Of a DNA stretch of 64,000 nt, positions 12,409-22,014 are shown piece by piece. The number at the start of each line of letters is the position of its first letter. Positions within the stretch are counted from its first letter, which is position 1. Made by a program: the position numbers and the translations under genes. Source of the stretch: Cymbidium sinense. Taxonomy: Eukaryota > Streptophyta > Magnoliopsida > Asparagales > Orchidaceae. The notes beneath the pieces were generated by a model. The model had not been told where the DNA came from. It did not search any database and worked only from the letters and a program-made list of their open reading frames with translations. The stretch lies in NCBI GenBank assembly GCA_021442155.1, contig CM038215.1:2504976-2568975 (forward strand), read 5' to 3'.

Positions 12409-13430
12409 TATCCTTAATGATGAGTTGGACTTCTAACGGTAGAACTACTTGACTCATACATTAAGGAGAAAGGGGTAAATTGAGTTGAGTCATGTATGTG
12501 CAAAAAATATGCTTCAACTAGCTGCTCATGCCACCATTTGTATCAGTATCTTCTTTAATATTTGGATGAGTTTTGTTGAAGGCTTTCCATTTTCCTTGGA
12601 TAATAGATGGTGGAATATCTCCATCAATGATGTGTCTTTGAAAAGCTGTTGAGTGCTCTTGAATGAATACCATTATCGATATAATTCATCGAGGAACCCA
12701 ACTATATATGATATGGTTCTGAAAAATTAGAGCACATGTTGGTATGACCTCTAATGGGATTGCCTCGCAGAAAAAGTAGTTGGTGGCTAGAATGAACTAG
12801 TGACCCTTGGAAGAAGAGAGGATCAATCGAGACCCACTATAATACCCCAACACTCAAATCATGAGGCTAATGTAAGATGCAGAATGTTGGGTGGTTGGTG
12901 TAAGACCACCTAACCTATATTGGTTGCCTCTATGCCCATGCATGTGATCATCGAAGGTAGTAGTATCTAGTCTCGATCTTGGCTTTCATTTTGTTGGTGA
13001 GCTCATATAAACTTAAGTGTACCTATCATGATCTTATGAGCTTCATATTTGTCTAAATAATGTAACCACATATATGATCACCCCGGCATAAAGTGCCATC
13101 TTATAAGAGAGCTCTCTACTTGATGGCTAGTGACTTCTCTTGAGGTAGTTTGCCTATATTTAGATAATACATGAATGGTTTGCTCAATTTGACTCATCAT
13201 TTTTTTTTGCGATAACCTCTCCTTCAAGAGTCTATTAATGAGTTCAATCAATAAGGGATAGACTTGTCTATTTTGACCCATTGGTATGGACTCATCTTCT
13301 AGTATGCTTGGCAAGCTTGGCATCTCTACTACATTTCCCTCAGAATCTTTATATGGTAACCTTTGTGATTTGGAAGAACTCCATGGTATACTTGTGGTAA
13401 TGATTAGCTTAAGCTTCAACTTTTATAAAA
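12409..13430 (-). pseudogene. Decayed integrase core and linker region (gypsy pol)
   Basis: This lies between the second RNase H and the integrase C-terminal fragment, where the integrase zinc-binding and catalytic segments belong. One open stretch (13078-13419, 113 residues on -) contains PWSSSKSQRLPYKDSEG and a helical, lysine-rich tail with a QKKMMSQIEQ segment. I could not place the HHCC finger or the three acidic catalytic residues, so the identity is inferred from position. Stops are frequent. Confidence 0.4.
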
Positions 13431-13497
13431 CAAACAATTTGGTTGATAACTATTTGAGAATTCTTGATGTTGATGCTTTAGATGCATAGTGTAATGG

Positions 13498-13716
13498 CTA
13501 ACCAACAATCAAGGCCTCATATTTGGCTTCATTGTTGGTGCATGGATTGGATAGATGATACAAGAATCTCTTCATATTATGTTCCAAAATTAGAAGGACT
13601 ATTCCTACCCCTGCCATTCTTGGAAGAGCAGATCGTGGTTCTTCTTTTTTTTGAAAGAAAGTCGCACCATCAAAATACATCTCCCAACGGTGAATACTAG
13701 TGTCCCTTAAGTTCAT
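13498..13716 (-). pseudogene. Second (archaeal-type) RNase H domain fragment of gypsy pol
   Basis: The 72-residue frame shows WEMYFDGAT (first catalytic Asp in the DGA motif), then GVGIVLLILE, then CTNNEAKYEALIVG, which carries the second acidic catalytic residue. This spacing and the TNNEAxYEAL motif are typical of the additional RNase H of Tat-lineage elements. It sits between the RT-linked RNase H (higher coordinates) and integrase (lower coordinates), as expected. The domain is cut after the second motif by a stop and the remainder is decayed. The assignment is firm and the reading frame is non-functional. Confidence 0.85.
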
Positions 13717-13829
13717 GATTTATTCATTGGAGGTCATCCTGAGTCGTGAAGTGGTGTCTTTGCTAAAATCTAGTGCCTATCCTTTCACTGCACGGAGGGG
13801 TATGAATGTGATATAAAATTGTGACAAAA

Positions 13830-14330
13830 TCATGGACCAACATGCCAACTGTCTGGATAGCATCGATTGTGTCATGAGATCTTGTAGCAAAATGATCCTA
13901 GAGATTATATTCACCTTATGAGAAAGCATGTAATGCCATAGCTTTGGCAGATTAAGGCATTCTTTTCAATAGGTGGTGTTACCTTAGTATGGAGATAGTA
14001 GAGTGCATTCTCTTTCCTTCATCATTAGTTTGAGCCAACAAGCTCAGGGAGTCATCAAGGTATATAATATCAATGGCTTACAGGGATATGCTAGTGCATA
14101 ATCAGGTAGTGCTTGATGTCTTGAAAGCATCACTTAATCCACTTGAACTTAGCATCCTTTTTTGACAAGTGTAATGGTCATCTTCGATGTTGGAAATGAA
14201 ATGTCTTAGATACACCAACTTGAAATGATCTAAGTTGGGCTAGACTTTTGGTGGTATTCTATGATAGCCTTGATCTTCTCTGATCAATTTCTATCCCATG
14301 GTCTTTGGACAACAAACCCAAGGAATTTCC
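13830..14330 (-). pseudogene. RT thumb and RNase H region of gypsy pol
   Basis: Translating the - strand in shifting frames gives landmarks in family order: KFLGFVV, then HFISNI-like, then GKPLILYTL-like (start of the tethered RNase H), then NDEGKE-like with a YYLS-like successor, then EKECL, KLWHYML, and ILSQFYITFIPLRAVKG. These are characteristic of the end of reverse transcriptase and the connection/RNase H of Tat-type gypsy elements. Several stops and at least three frame changes break it. No open frame covers it. Confidence 0.7.
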
Positions 14331-15010
14331 ACAGAAGCTACTTAATGCACTTTAGAGATTCATTTTAGGGTTAAATTATCTTAATTTTAGAAACTACTCA
14401 AGTTGAAGAGATGGTAATCCTTTTTTATTTACTTTTGAAAGATCATCAACAACATTCAACTTGATGATGAATGAGTTCATTAAAGATCAAGTCATGGCTG
14501 CTGGTATGTAAATGGCATTTTAAAGTAAAGGCATGACCTTATAATAAGATTCTAGTCGATTTGAAAAGCAATATTTTCTCTCATCCTGGGGCCATCTTAA
14601 TTTGGTTGTAGATGACCCATCCATGAAGAGAATCGCATGAGATGAGGAAAAGTCCACCATTAACTTTAGTATAGAAGTAAAATTCATCCTTAGGACATGC
14701 CTTATTTAGATCCCTAAAATCAATGTATGAATTTGGCCATTCTTTTCTTATGGTGATACTGCCAAAGTGGGATTTTTCTTCCTTGATAAAGCCACCATCA
14801 ATAAATTTCTTGATTTTAGAAATGACTGTGCTCAATGTCTGTCATGCATCTAGAAGCTTGCTTGATATGGTTAGCATTAGATCTATTGCTAGTTTCTTGG
14901 CTATCGAGATAAACCAGGGAATTTCTTCAAAACTCCATGCAAAACCGGTCCTTAAACTCAGTCAATAGCTTAAAAGTCATTAGTTTCTTCTTCATTCAAT
15001 AAGGCGATAT
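14330..15010 (-). pseudogene. Reverse transcriptase N-terminal half (gypsy pol)
   Basis: A frame at 14581-14835 (-, 84 residues) reads KIKKFIDGGFIKEEK, a degenerate W..NS stretch, then YIDFRDLNKACPKDEF and later YNQIKMAPG. In gypsy RTs the sequence DFRDLNKACPKD precedes the fingers/palm, and GYNQIKM follows the first catalytic Asp region (here replaced by FLISCDSLHGWVIYNQ). Upstream on - (about 14840-15000) there is a decayed LLTEFKDRF-like stretch, which in the family lies just before RT. The catalytic FADD/YVDD segment was not found intact. Confidence 0.85.
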
Positions 15011-15126
15011 ATGTCATGGATCTTATTTTATTCCAAGTTGATTTCTTTGAGTTCATCGATGGTTGATCGATTTATTCTTCAAACTCGGTGCATCTTTGAC
15101 TTCAAGCTCATTTGGGTCATCAGTTT

Positions 15127-15489
15127 CTAAGCACACCTCCTCACATGAGTTATGATTTGAAAAGAACCTATCAACTCCAAATGATTGGTGATGACTAGGA
15201 ATGGTTGGCATCTACTGGACCCATATCTGAATCCTAGTCTGGTCTTGATTAAATTTTTCTTTGGTTGTCCCATTATTTTAAAGTAATCTTCATGTTTAGA
15301 CCAAGTATGTGGTATTAATCCCTTCTTTGCTAAGTTAAGAACACAAGGAGAATACCAATCAAATAATTGTATTAAATCTTTATATGAATCATCCTCAAGT
15401 TCTACATCACTTCCACTTAAGGATGATGCTCCCAACAAAACTTCTTTGGCTTGACATTTATGGATGACTTGGGCCTCCTTAACTACCAA
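15127..15489 (-). pseudogene. Protease-RT linker of gypsy polyprotein
   Basis: The 120-residue frame has an acidic patch (SGSDVELEDDSYKDL, residues about 24-38), a hydrophobic helix, and a basic KTRLGFRYGSS segment near residues 83-93. A related sequence is present at 61560-61760 in the second copy. Its position between protease and RT fits the poorly conserved linker of Tat-type polyproteins. The LGFRYG motif resembles the small glycine-rich segments seen there. I do not recognise an enzymatic domain. Confidence 0.5.
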
Positions 15490-15839
15490 ACCCTCAACTT
15501 TAAGAAAGTGGGGTTAGAAAAGGTTCCCAACTACTATTCTATATAATGTTGATTTGAATACATTCATACTTTGCTTTGAGGCGGTCTTCATCCTTTTATC
15601 TCTCAATGTCACCTCAAAGGGACCCATGAGAGGGTTGGTTGGCATGCTAACCACATGAGACTCATCCTCAATGGATTCTAAATCTATGTGGATAGCGGGG
15701 TACTCAGTTGAACATAGCTCTTAGCCAATGAGGAGGTCTTCCACCCTAGAACTACCTCTAAACTATCCTCTCTACCTGAGTGGAGGTCATCTATATATAT
15801 GGCTGGGTGGAATCTAAATTCGCTCTACCTCTTCCTATG

Positions 15840-16215
15840 GATTCTCTCACTTACATTTTCATTTACTTTTCATTTTCTTTTTTTATTTTTCTTTTTCTTT
15901 TTCTTCTTTTTCCTTTTTTCTTTTTCTTTGATTTTTGAGCATTGACCAGGTTCACAGGAATAGACTTTTTGATTTTGAGGAAGATAGTAGGATGCATCCT
16001 CATATATCTTGACCTCCCACTAAAATGGCTTCAAGTCTCCTTTAACATAATACTGATTCCACTTCAAAATTTGATGCATTGATGTAAAGATGGCTATGTT
16101 GTTTCCATGTATCAAAGTTATTAAGCAATGAGATGTATCAAATCAATTATGTAGAACTTGGTTTCTATCTTCCAGTCATCTATCTAATGGCACACTATGG
16201 AGCCTAAAGCTCTCT
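15840..16215 (-). pseudogene. Gypsy retropepsin region, decayed, with Lys/Arg-rich tail
   Basis: The strand is polypyrimidine at 15855-15940, which on - encodes a lysine/arginine/glutamate-rich stretch. Sequence between 16000 and 16215 is collinear with the better preserved protease end at 62321-62645 (short landmarks: CATCTATCT and ACTATGGAGCCTAA). The second copy still shows the LLGRPW motif, and this copy has lost it. The catalytic Asp triad is not visible. In contrast to the second copy, no insertion interrupts the AAGCTCTC site at 16207-16214. Confidence 0.6.
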
Positions 16216-17560
16216 CTCACTTGCTCATTGAATCCTCTCAACATCATCCATCTCCTCGTTGAGATGTCAATCCTCGTACAAGGTCTTTAGAGTCATAATG
16301 TTTAATGATGCACCTCCTAACATCGAGAGTAATCTACCCATATCCACTGATGTGGAGGGGCGGTTGCCCAAAAGGTCTTCATTAGTGAATGTAACTCCAC
16401 AGGTTTCTCATGAATAACATGCCTTCTCTCTAATAGCGGTTAGCTAAGCTAAGCATATTTTTGGATCGAGAAGGGCTTTGATCAATGACTCCCTCATCTC
16501 TTTGGATAATATAAGGGGATCATATATGCTTAGCTTAGCAACTCGGTGAGCTAGGACATTAGTGACTTCGAGGTGGTCCTCCATAAGCATATCCATGCAT
16601 CAGGGTTACTTGATCACTAGAACCAATGACTTGCTTACCTTATCCTGAGGTGCAACTCTATGAGGTAGAACTTTGCCACTATGAAGGTTGACATCAGTGA
16701 TTTCATGAGATAGTTTTGGAAAGTTCTACTTGCTCATTCACCTTACTCTATAATCATGGTCATATGATCCAAATCAATCTCAATGGGTGAACAATGATTC
16801 CATGGGTAATCCATTTCTAAATCAAGAAGAGAAGAGTGATCAAACTAGAGTTATTATTAATTAGACTTGGAGCTATCTATGGAATAAACATGGGAAGATC
16901 ATCAAAAGTGACACAATGTAAGTGGAATCAGCTTTCTTCATTGATTTCTTAGATTTGATGGAGGTACAAAGTAGAAATAAGAAAAGTAAAGAGTGTGGGT
17001 GAGGATTTGCTTCCCTCATATATAGACTACTAGAAGGGGAGCTGGACTATGGCGTGGAAGGAGTGTTGAACCAGTGGTGGTTGCACTACTATCTATCTCG
17101 AAAGAAAGTGGAGGTTATCGCTACTCTGGCTCTACCTCCCTCAGTTATCCTTAGCAACTTCCAAACCTATGCCTTGAGTTGGAGGTTTGATGAGCATGGA
17201 GTATTTCGATCTTAGAAAATTTTCTTGGAGGTTGATGAGATATCCCAACCTTCCTCTTTCTTAAGAGATCATGTATCCCCAAATTACTCTACAGAACAAG
17301 GTTGTTCTAATGGGTATTCCTTGGGGATGGCATGACACACTTGTTGCTTGCTCAAGCCCAAATAATGCAATCTTAAGACATGGCCTAACATGTGGTAGGG
17401 TAATAGCGGATCATGCCTCTTGCCCACTTCCTCGCCTCTTAGGCTTGATAACTGAAATCGCTTCTATAAGAATTTATAAAGATCTTCAACTACCTCCCTC
17501 TTTAATGAATAAGGTTTATTCAATCTATCGACATGGAGGTAAGTAATAACTACATGGGTA
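16216..17560 (-). pseudogene. Gag-protease spacer and zinc knuckle, gypsy element
   Basis: Collinear with 24321-25790 of the second copy. On -, a decayed zinc knuckle is recognisable at about 17430-17340, with PYH then MLGHV; its counterpart at about 25670-25590 retains FCFPYH and MLGHVLED, the Cx(Y)H...GH...D(C) type of Tat-lineage nucleocapsids. Around it there is only non-conserved spacer. The + frame 17271-17546 is an antisense shadow of this region. Confidence 0.6.
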
Positions 17561-17850
17561 AAATAACTAATGATGCATGAGGAGGTGGCGATGGCGCCAT
17601 CCATCATATGTGATGATGGCGGTGGTGGAAGAGGAGGTGTGAGAGGACCTGCTCGAGGCCTATCTAGAATAGGCTACTTCCCCTTATCAACTATTGTGAC
17701 TAAGTTTCTTCTCAAATGCCCTTTGAGGTTTGGCTTGGTGGTTTATAAAGGCAACCTTCTTCATAGATTAGCCACATTGTTGATTAATTTCTTGAAGGTT
17801 TTGATTATAAAACTCTTAGCATGAGCTACCAATGGATGTTCTTAGAGAAT
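17560..17850 (-). pseudogene. Gag C-terminal proline-rich linker, decayed
   Basis: The + strand is rich in GGTGGTGGAAGAGGAGG, so - reads proline-rich. The better copy at 25940-25800 gives QPPLPPPLLPPCQ-like and QPPQPPQQPFPPP-like strings in one frame. Such a linker lies between the capsid-like domain and the zinc knuckle of many plant gypsy gags. The reading frame is broken. Confidence 0.55.
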
Positions 17851-18400
17851 CTATGGCATGTTATTGAGATATGTGTTCATTTCATACTCGGGTTTCACTT
17901 GAGAATGTAATAAATAAGGGGCTCGTTGGGACTTCATCACTATAACAAGATTGCCTATAATAACCCTTTGATGAGCTCCAAACCTCTTGATGAAGAGGTT
18001 CCAGCAAAATGTCTTTACCAAATCATTGGCATTCAATATACTAGTCAAATACAACATTGCTAACAAATAATCTAAAAAGAAGGACTCCTCCAGCATTGTG
18101 GCATACAAATGCAATGTGTTGGTGGTTCCCACTTCCATCAAAGATTTTGAAAGAATGAGGTACAATCTTAGGATATTAGAAATATCAAATTCTCTAGGTA
18201 GGGTCTACCCTTTGGACGATGAGCCACACTTATGCTGCTTCTCTCGTTGCTCCACCATGTGTTTGATATCCTTCTCATGCATGGAGGTACTATCCACCAC
18301 CTTATGTGCTACCACTATCTTCCTCTGAGAATGACTAGGATGATGTGAGATATGTTGATGATTGCTCACTATGGGAGAAAGGCTAAGATTTTGCAATGTG
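17851..18400 (-). pseudogene. Gag capsid-like domain (retrotransposon gag family), gypsy element
   Basis: A 104-residue frame (18165-17851) contains TTNTLHLYATMLEESFF, a helical hydrophobic run, WNLFIKRFGAHQRV and LHSQVKPEYEMNTYL. In plant gypsy gags the corresponding order is ...TDP..Hl..Y...M...., helices, ...F...F..... and ..Q...Es...Y. A second - frame just upstream (18396-18205, 63 residues) has a charged HEKDIKHMVEQREKQ helix, as often precedes the capsid-like domain. The two are separated by a frame break. The equivalent in the second copy (about 26480-26100) is more damaged. Confidence 0.7.
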
Positions 18401-19800
18401 AAACCACGCCATCAACTCAATTTTCTTCCCCATCTTATATATGATCATCTCTCTCTGTTGGTGGTGAAAATTTCTAGTTGAATCATCATCCTCTTCAACT
18501 AAAATACCTTCTTGTCTACTAGTCTCATGGAGAGCCTATCGACCATGTGGACCTCGATTGAGTCATCTAGCAAATCATCCTCATTGGGGTCAACATTAAA
18601 TTTACCCTAATTCATTCAGAAATCACTCTCTGACAGATATCTGTCTTTTACTAGAAAAAAATACATCTGCTTTGCTACCACTGAGTGTTATTTAGAATAT
18701 GCGCTAGAAGATATATGCTCATGATTGCTCACTATTGGTGAGTGTGTCTCTGGGGATCCAGCCATGGAACTATACTATCTTTCTCCCCCCTCATTACCTA
18801 CTATCAGCTGGTGGAGGTGGTAAATATTATGGCTCTTGGTGCCATTCCTCTTCACCATAGTTGAAGTAGAAGGTCAAGAAGGAGAGCTCACCTCAATAGT
18901 GAGAACCAAGGTCATAATCATCACCGACTTCTCCCAGAAGTCTTCATGACCTTTGTGGAAAGGTGGATGGTGGGACCTAACCCGATGGTGGGGTGATGGA
19001 TTGGTGGTGGACATGAAATTGGCCCCACCCTCTCTTTCCACCTAGGCGGTGGTACCTATAATACTATGCTATCACTATTGGTAGTAGATCAGAAATCAAC
19101 TAGAGAAGATGCTACCGATTGCCTTGTAAATCTCTATCACTCCCTACTCCTTGATTGAGCTACTACTCTAGCCTTATGCTCTATCCCTGCAGATCTATAT
19201 AGTAACACTCCTAGGGATGATCATCCTCAAATTAAAAAGAGTGCCAGACTCTAAGCATCTATGGGCTTTACCAACCTGGTGTAGTACCGTCCGTAGACTG
19301 ACATAGGGATTCCTTCTATCCTGAGTTGAAACCTCATGGTATGAGAGTGGTGGAGGCAATGGAGCTATCCTCCTATAGTCTCCCTCTCCATCTTATGTTG
19401 AGAGGGGGTAAAACCTCCACTAAGAAGTGGAGGTCTCATAGATCCCTCTTGACAACATGGGATGCTATGTCTATCTCACTGCATGCAGTGATGGCTTGAT
19501 CACTTCTTCTATGTTGTGTGCTAGTAGAGATGTGCGAGGATCCTACCTAAAGGAAGGGAGACTATCTCAAGTCAATAGCCTTCCCCAGTGGGGACCAATG
19601 AGGAGGTCTAGTGCTCGAGTGGATAAAGTAGCGACTATGTGGGGACGGCGGTGGAACCTTGATCTCCTTCCTCTTTGAAGGATACTCAAACATCGAAGGG
19701 GTCAATGATGGCTTTTGCTCAACCACCTCATCCCCGATAGTGGTGAGGTCACTCACAATAATCGTGCTCCCTCAAATCCTGGAAAACTAAGTGTGGAGTT
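18400..19800. other. Probable 5' part of the gypsy element, no recognisable gene
   Basis: Sequence continues in the same low-AT style as gag. Open frames at 19457-19678 (+) and 19756-19562 (-) overlap each other and show no domain; the - frame has a proline/serine-rich stretch. It may hold the gag N-terminus and leader, but no LTR boundary could be drawn. Confidence 0.4.
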
Positions 19801-20269
19801 CTGGAGGCGGCTGATCCAAGTAAATCCATCAAATGGAAAGGTAAAGATGAACTAGGAGGCCATATATCTTGTGAAAACAAACTAACTGTGCAGCTTGTAT
19901 CTCATGTGTTGAAATGTAACTTGAGTTAGATTTCTACTTTAATACTTCCCAAGAGAGTAATAGAGATTTGGAGTCTGAACCCTCAACAATTCAAATATGT
20001 TAAGTTGAGTTCATTGGAGATATTGATATGTGAGGAGAATCTTTGCCATTTGATTTTGACTTAGAACCCATACTCAACCAATTTAAGTAGGTTGGGCTGG
20101 GTTCAGATATTTGAAGATGTTTGTGTTGTTATCTTGTTTGAAAATTTTTTATTTTGAAAAAAATTTACTTAACAAATTTAGGTATGCTAAGGAAAGGTTG
20201 TGACTGTATGTCTTGAAAATTTTGTGAAAAGAAAAATATTTTCTTGTGGTGATTGATTATGTGTTTGTC

Positions 20270-21065
20270 TGATTTGAAAATGAGGTTCTCCACTTAAAAA
20301 ATTTGGTATGTTAAGTAAGAACCAAATGTGATATGATTTGAAAATATGATTCTCACTTAACAAATTTGGTATGTTAAGTAGAACCAAATATGATTTGAGA
20401 ATGGGATTCTAACAAATTTGGTATGTTAAGTGGAACCAAATGTAATATGATTTGAAAATATGATCCTCACTTAACAAATTTGGTATGTTAAGTGGAACCA
20501 AATGTGGTATGATTTGAAAATGAGATTCTCACTTAACAAATTTGGTATGTTAAGTGGAACCAAATGTGATATGATTATGTGATTCTCACTTAACAAATTT
20601 GGTATGTTACATGGAACCAAATATAATATGATTTGAAAATATGATCCTCACTTAACAAATTTGGTATGTTAAGTGGAACCAAATGTGATATGATTTGAAA
20701 ATGAGATTCTCACTTAACAAATTTGGTATGTTATGTGGGAATTAAATATGGCATGATTATGTGGTTCTCACTTAACAAATTTGGTATGTTAAGTGGGAAC
20801 CAAATATAATATGATTTGAAAATTCTCACTTACAAATTTGGTATGTTAAGTGGGAACCAAATGTAATATGATTTAAAAATATGATCCTCACTTAAAAAAA
20901 TTTGGTATGTTAAGTGGAACCAAATGTGATATGTTATTAAAATGAGATTCTCACTTAACAAATTTGGTATGTTAAGTGGAACCAAATGTGACATGATTTA
21001 AAAATGAGATTCTCACTTAACAAATATAATATGTTAAGTGGGAATCAAATATGGCATGATTTGCT
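20270..21065. repeat. ~61-bp satellite, about 13 copies, each with a hairpin
   Basis: AATTTGGTATGTTA recurs near 20300, 20364, 20416, 20478, 20540, 20597, 20658, 20719, 20778, 20832, 20903, 20961 and (altered) 21022. Spacing is mostly 54-64 bp, once about 71. Most units contain CTTAACA, nine bases, then TGTTAAG, a 7-bp stem. Neighbouring words are GGAACCAAAT and TATGATTTGAAAAT. The unit pairs clearly with the 147-bp repeat that follows, which has a comparable AACATAT...ATGTTAAG element. Confidence 0.92.
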
Positions 21066-21079
21066 TTGAAAAGAGGAAA

Positions 21080-21665
21080 GCTTCTATTCTAACATATGTG
21101 AAATATGTTAAGTGAAATTTCAATTTTATGCTATAATTTTATGTGAAAGTAGAACCTCATTCAACAATTTTTAGTATGTTGAATGAATATGGTCATTTTT
21201 ATGAATGTGCTTTTGAAAAGATGGAAACCCCAACTCTAACATATGTGAAATATGTTAAGTGAAGTTTCAATTTTATGTTATAATATTATTTGAAAATAGA
21301 CTCCTCATTCAAAAATTTTGAGTACATTGAATGAATATGGTTATTTTTAAAAATGTGCTTTTGAAAAGATGGAAACCCCAACTCTAACATATGTGAAATA
21401 TGTTAAGTGAAGTTTCAATTTTATGTTATGATTTTATTTGAAAATAGACTCCTCATTCAACAATTTTGAGTATGTTGAATGAATATGGTCATTTTCAAAA
21501 ATGTACTTTTGAAAGATGGAAACCCAACTCTAACATATGTGAAATATGTTAAGTGAAGTTTCAATTTTATGCTATGATTTTATTTGAAAATAGACTCCTT
21601 ATCCAACAATTTTGAGTATGTTGAATGAATTTGGTCATTTTCAAAATGTGCTTTTGAAAAGATGA
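21080..21665. repeat. ~147-bp satellite, four copies
   Basis: AACATATGTG recurs at 21091, 21238, 21386 and 21532, giving periods of 147, 148 and 146 bp. Each unit contains CTAACATATGTGAAATATG followed by TTAAG, and TTCAACAATTTTGAGTATG followed by TTGAA, so two inverted repeats per unit. Divergence between copies is low in the last three. Confidence 0.92.
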
Positions 21666-21914
21666 TTTTGATCTTGGAAAGAACCTCCATGTAATAATCA
21701 TGGGGATTGTTAGGTGAGGTTTGGTTATATGAGTTTTGTGCTCTTTTGAAATTTTGTGAAAAAAAACTTATTTATTATGTGAGTTTGAAAAAGGTGCTTT
21801 GTAAAGTGGCACTTTGCAAAAAGTTTATTTTCTTAATCATTAAGACAAACCTTGCCTTACCAAGCTAGTGGTAAGGAGATTTTAAATTTTGTCATCTCTC
21901 CTTTAATGATTTAA
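21666..21914. other. Short non-coding stretch before the gap
   Basis: No gene or repeat is recognised. A short AAACCTTGCCTTACCAAGC stretch stands out as less AT-rich. Confidence 0.5.
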
Positions 21915-22014
21915 NNNNNNNNNNNNNNNNNNNNNNNNNNNNNNNNNNNNNNNNNNNNNNNNNNNNNNNNNNNNNNNNNNNNNNNNNNNNNNNNNNNNNN
22001 NNNNNNNNNNNNNN
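21915..22014. other. Assembly gap, 100 Ns
   Basis: Exactly 100 Ns, the usual placeholder for a scaffold join of unknown length. The sequence on the right resumes inside the element that also occupies 1-1928, so order and distance across the gap should not be relied on. Confidence 0.99.

Larger units (their letters stand above)
12000..19760 (-). mobile_element. Decayed Ty3/gypsy retrotransposon, Tat-like lineage
   Basis: Read on the - strand the order is gag (about 18400-17850), proline/glycine-rich linker and zinc knuckle (about 17660-17340), protease (about 16215-15840), reverse transcriptase (about 15010-14330), RNase H (about 14150-13830), a second RNase H (13716-13498) and integrase (about 13430-12175). 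An additional RNase H between the first RNase H and integrase is the hallmark of the Tat group (Tat, Ogre, Retand). Every domain is broken by stops and frameshifts. No LTR pair, primer-binding site or polypurine tract could be identified. Partial second copies are at 24321-26487 and 61283-62645. Confidence 0.8.

Noticed and set aside
13286..13700. + strand frames of 67 and 72 residues
   Set aside because: They are antisense to the gypsy second RNase H and integrase region; the - strand carries the family motifs.
17271..17824. Two + strand open frames of 91 and 84 residues
   Set aside because: They are antisense to the gypsy gag linker and zinc knuckle region, which explains the composition.
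20270..21065. CRISPR array
   Set aside because: Regular spacing and short dyads look similar at first, but there are no unique spacers. It is head-to-tail satellite in a plant genome.
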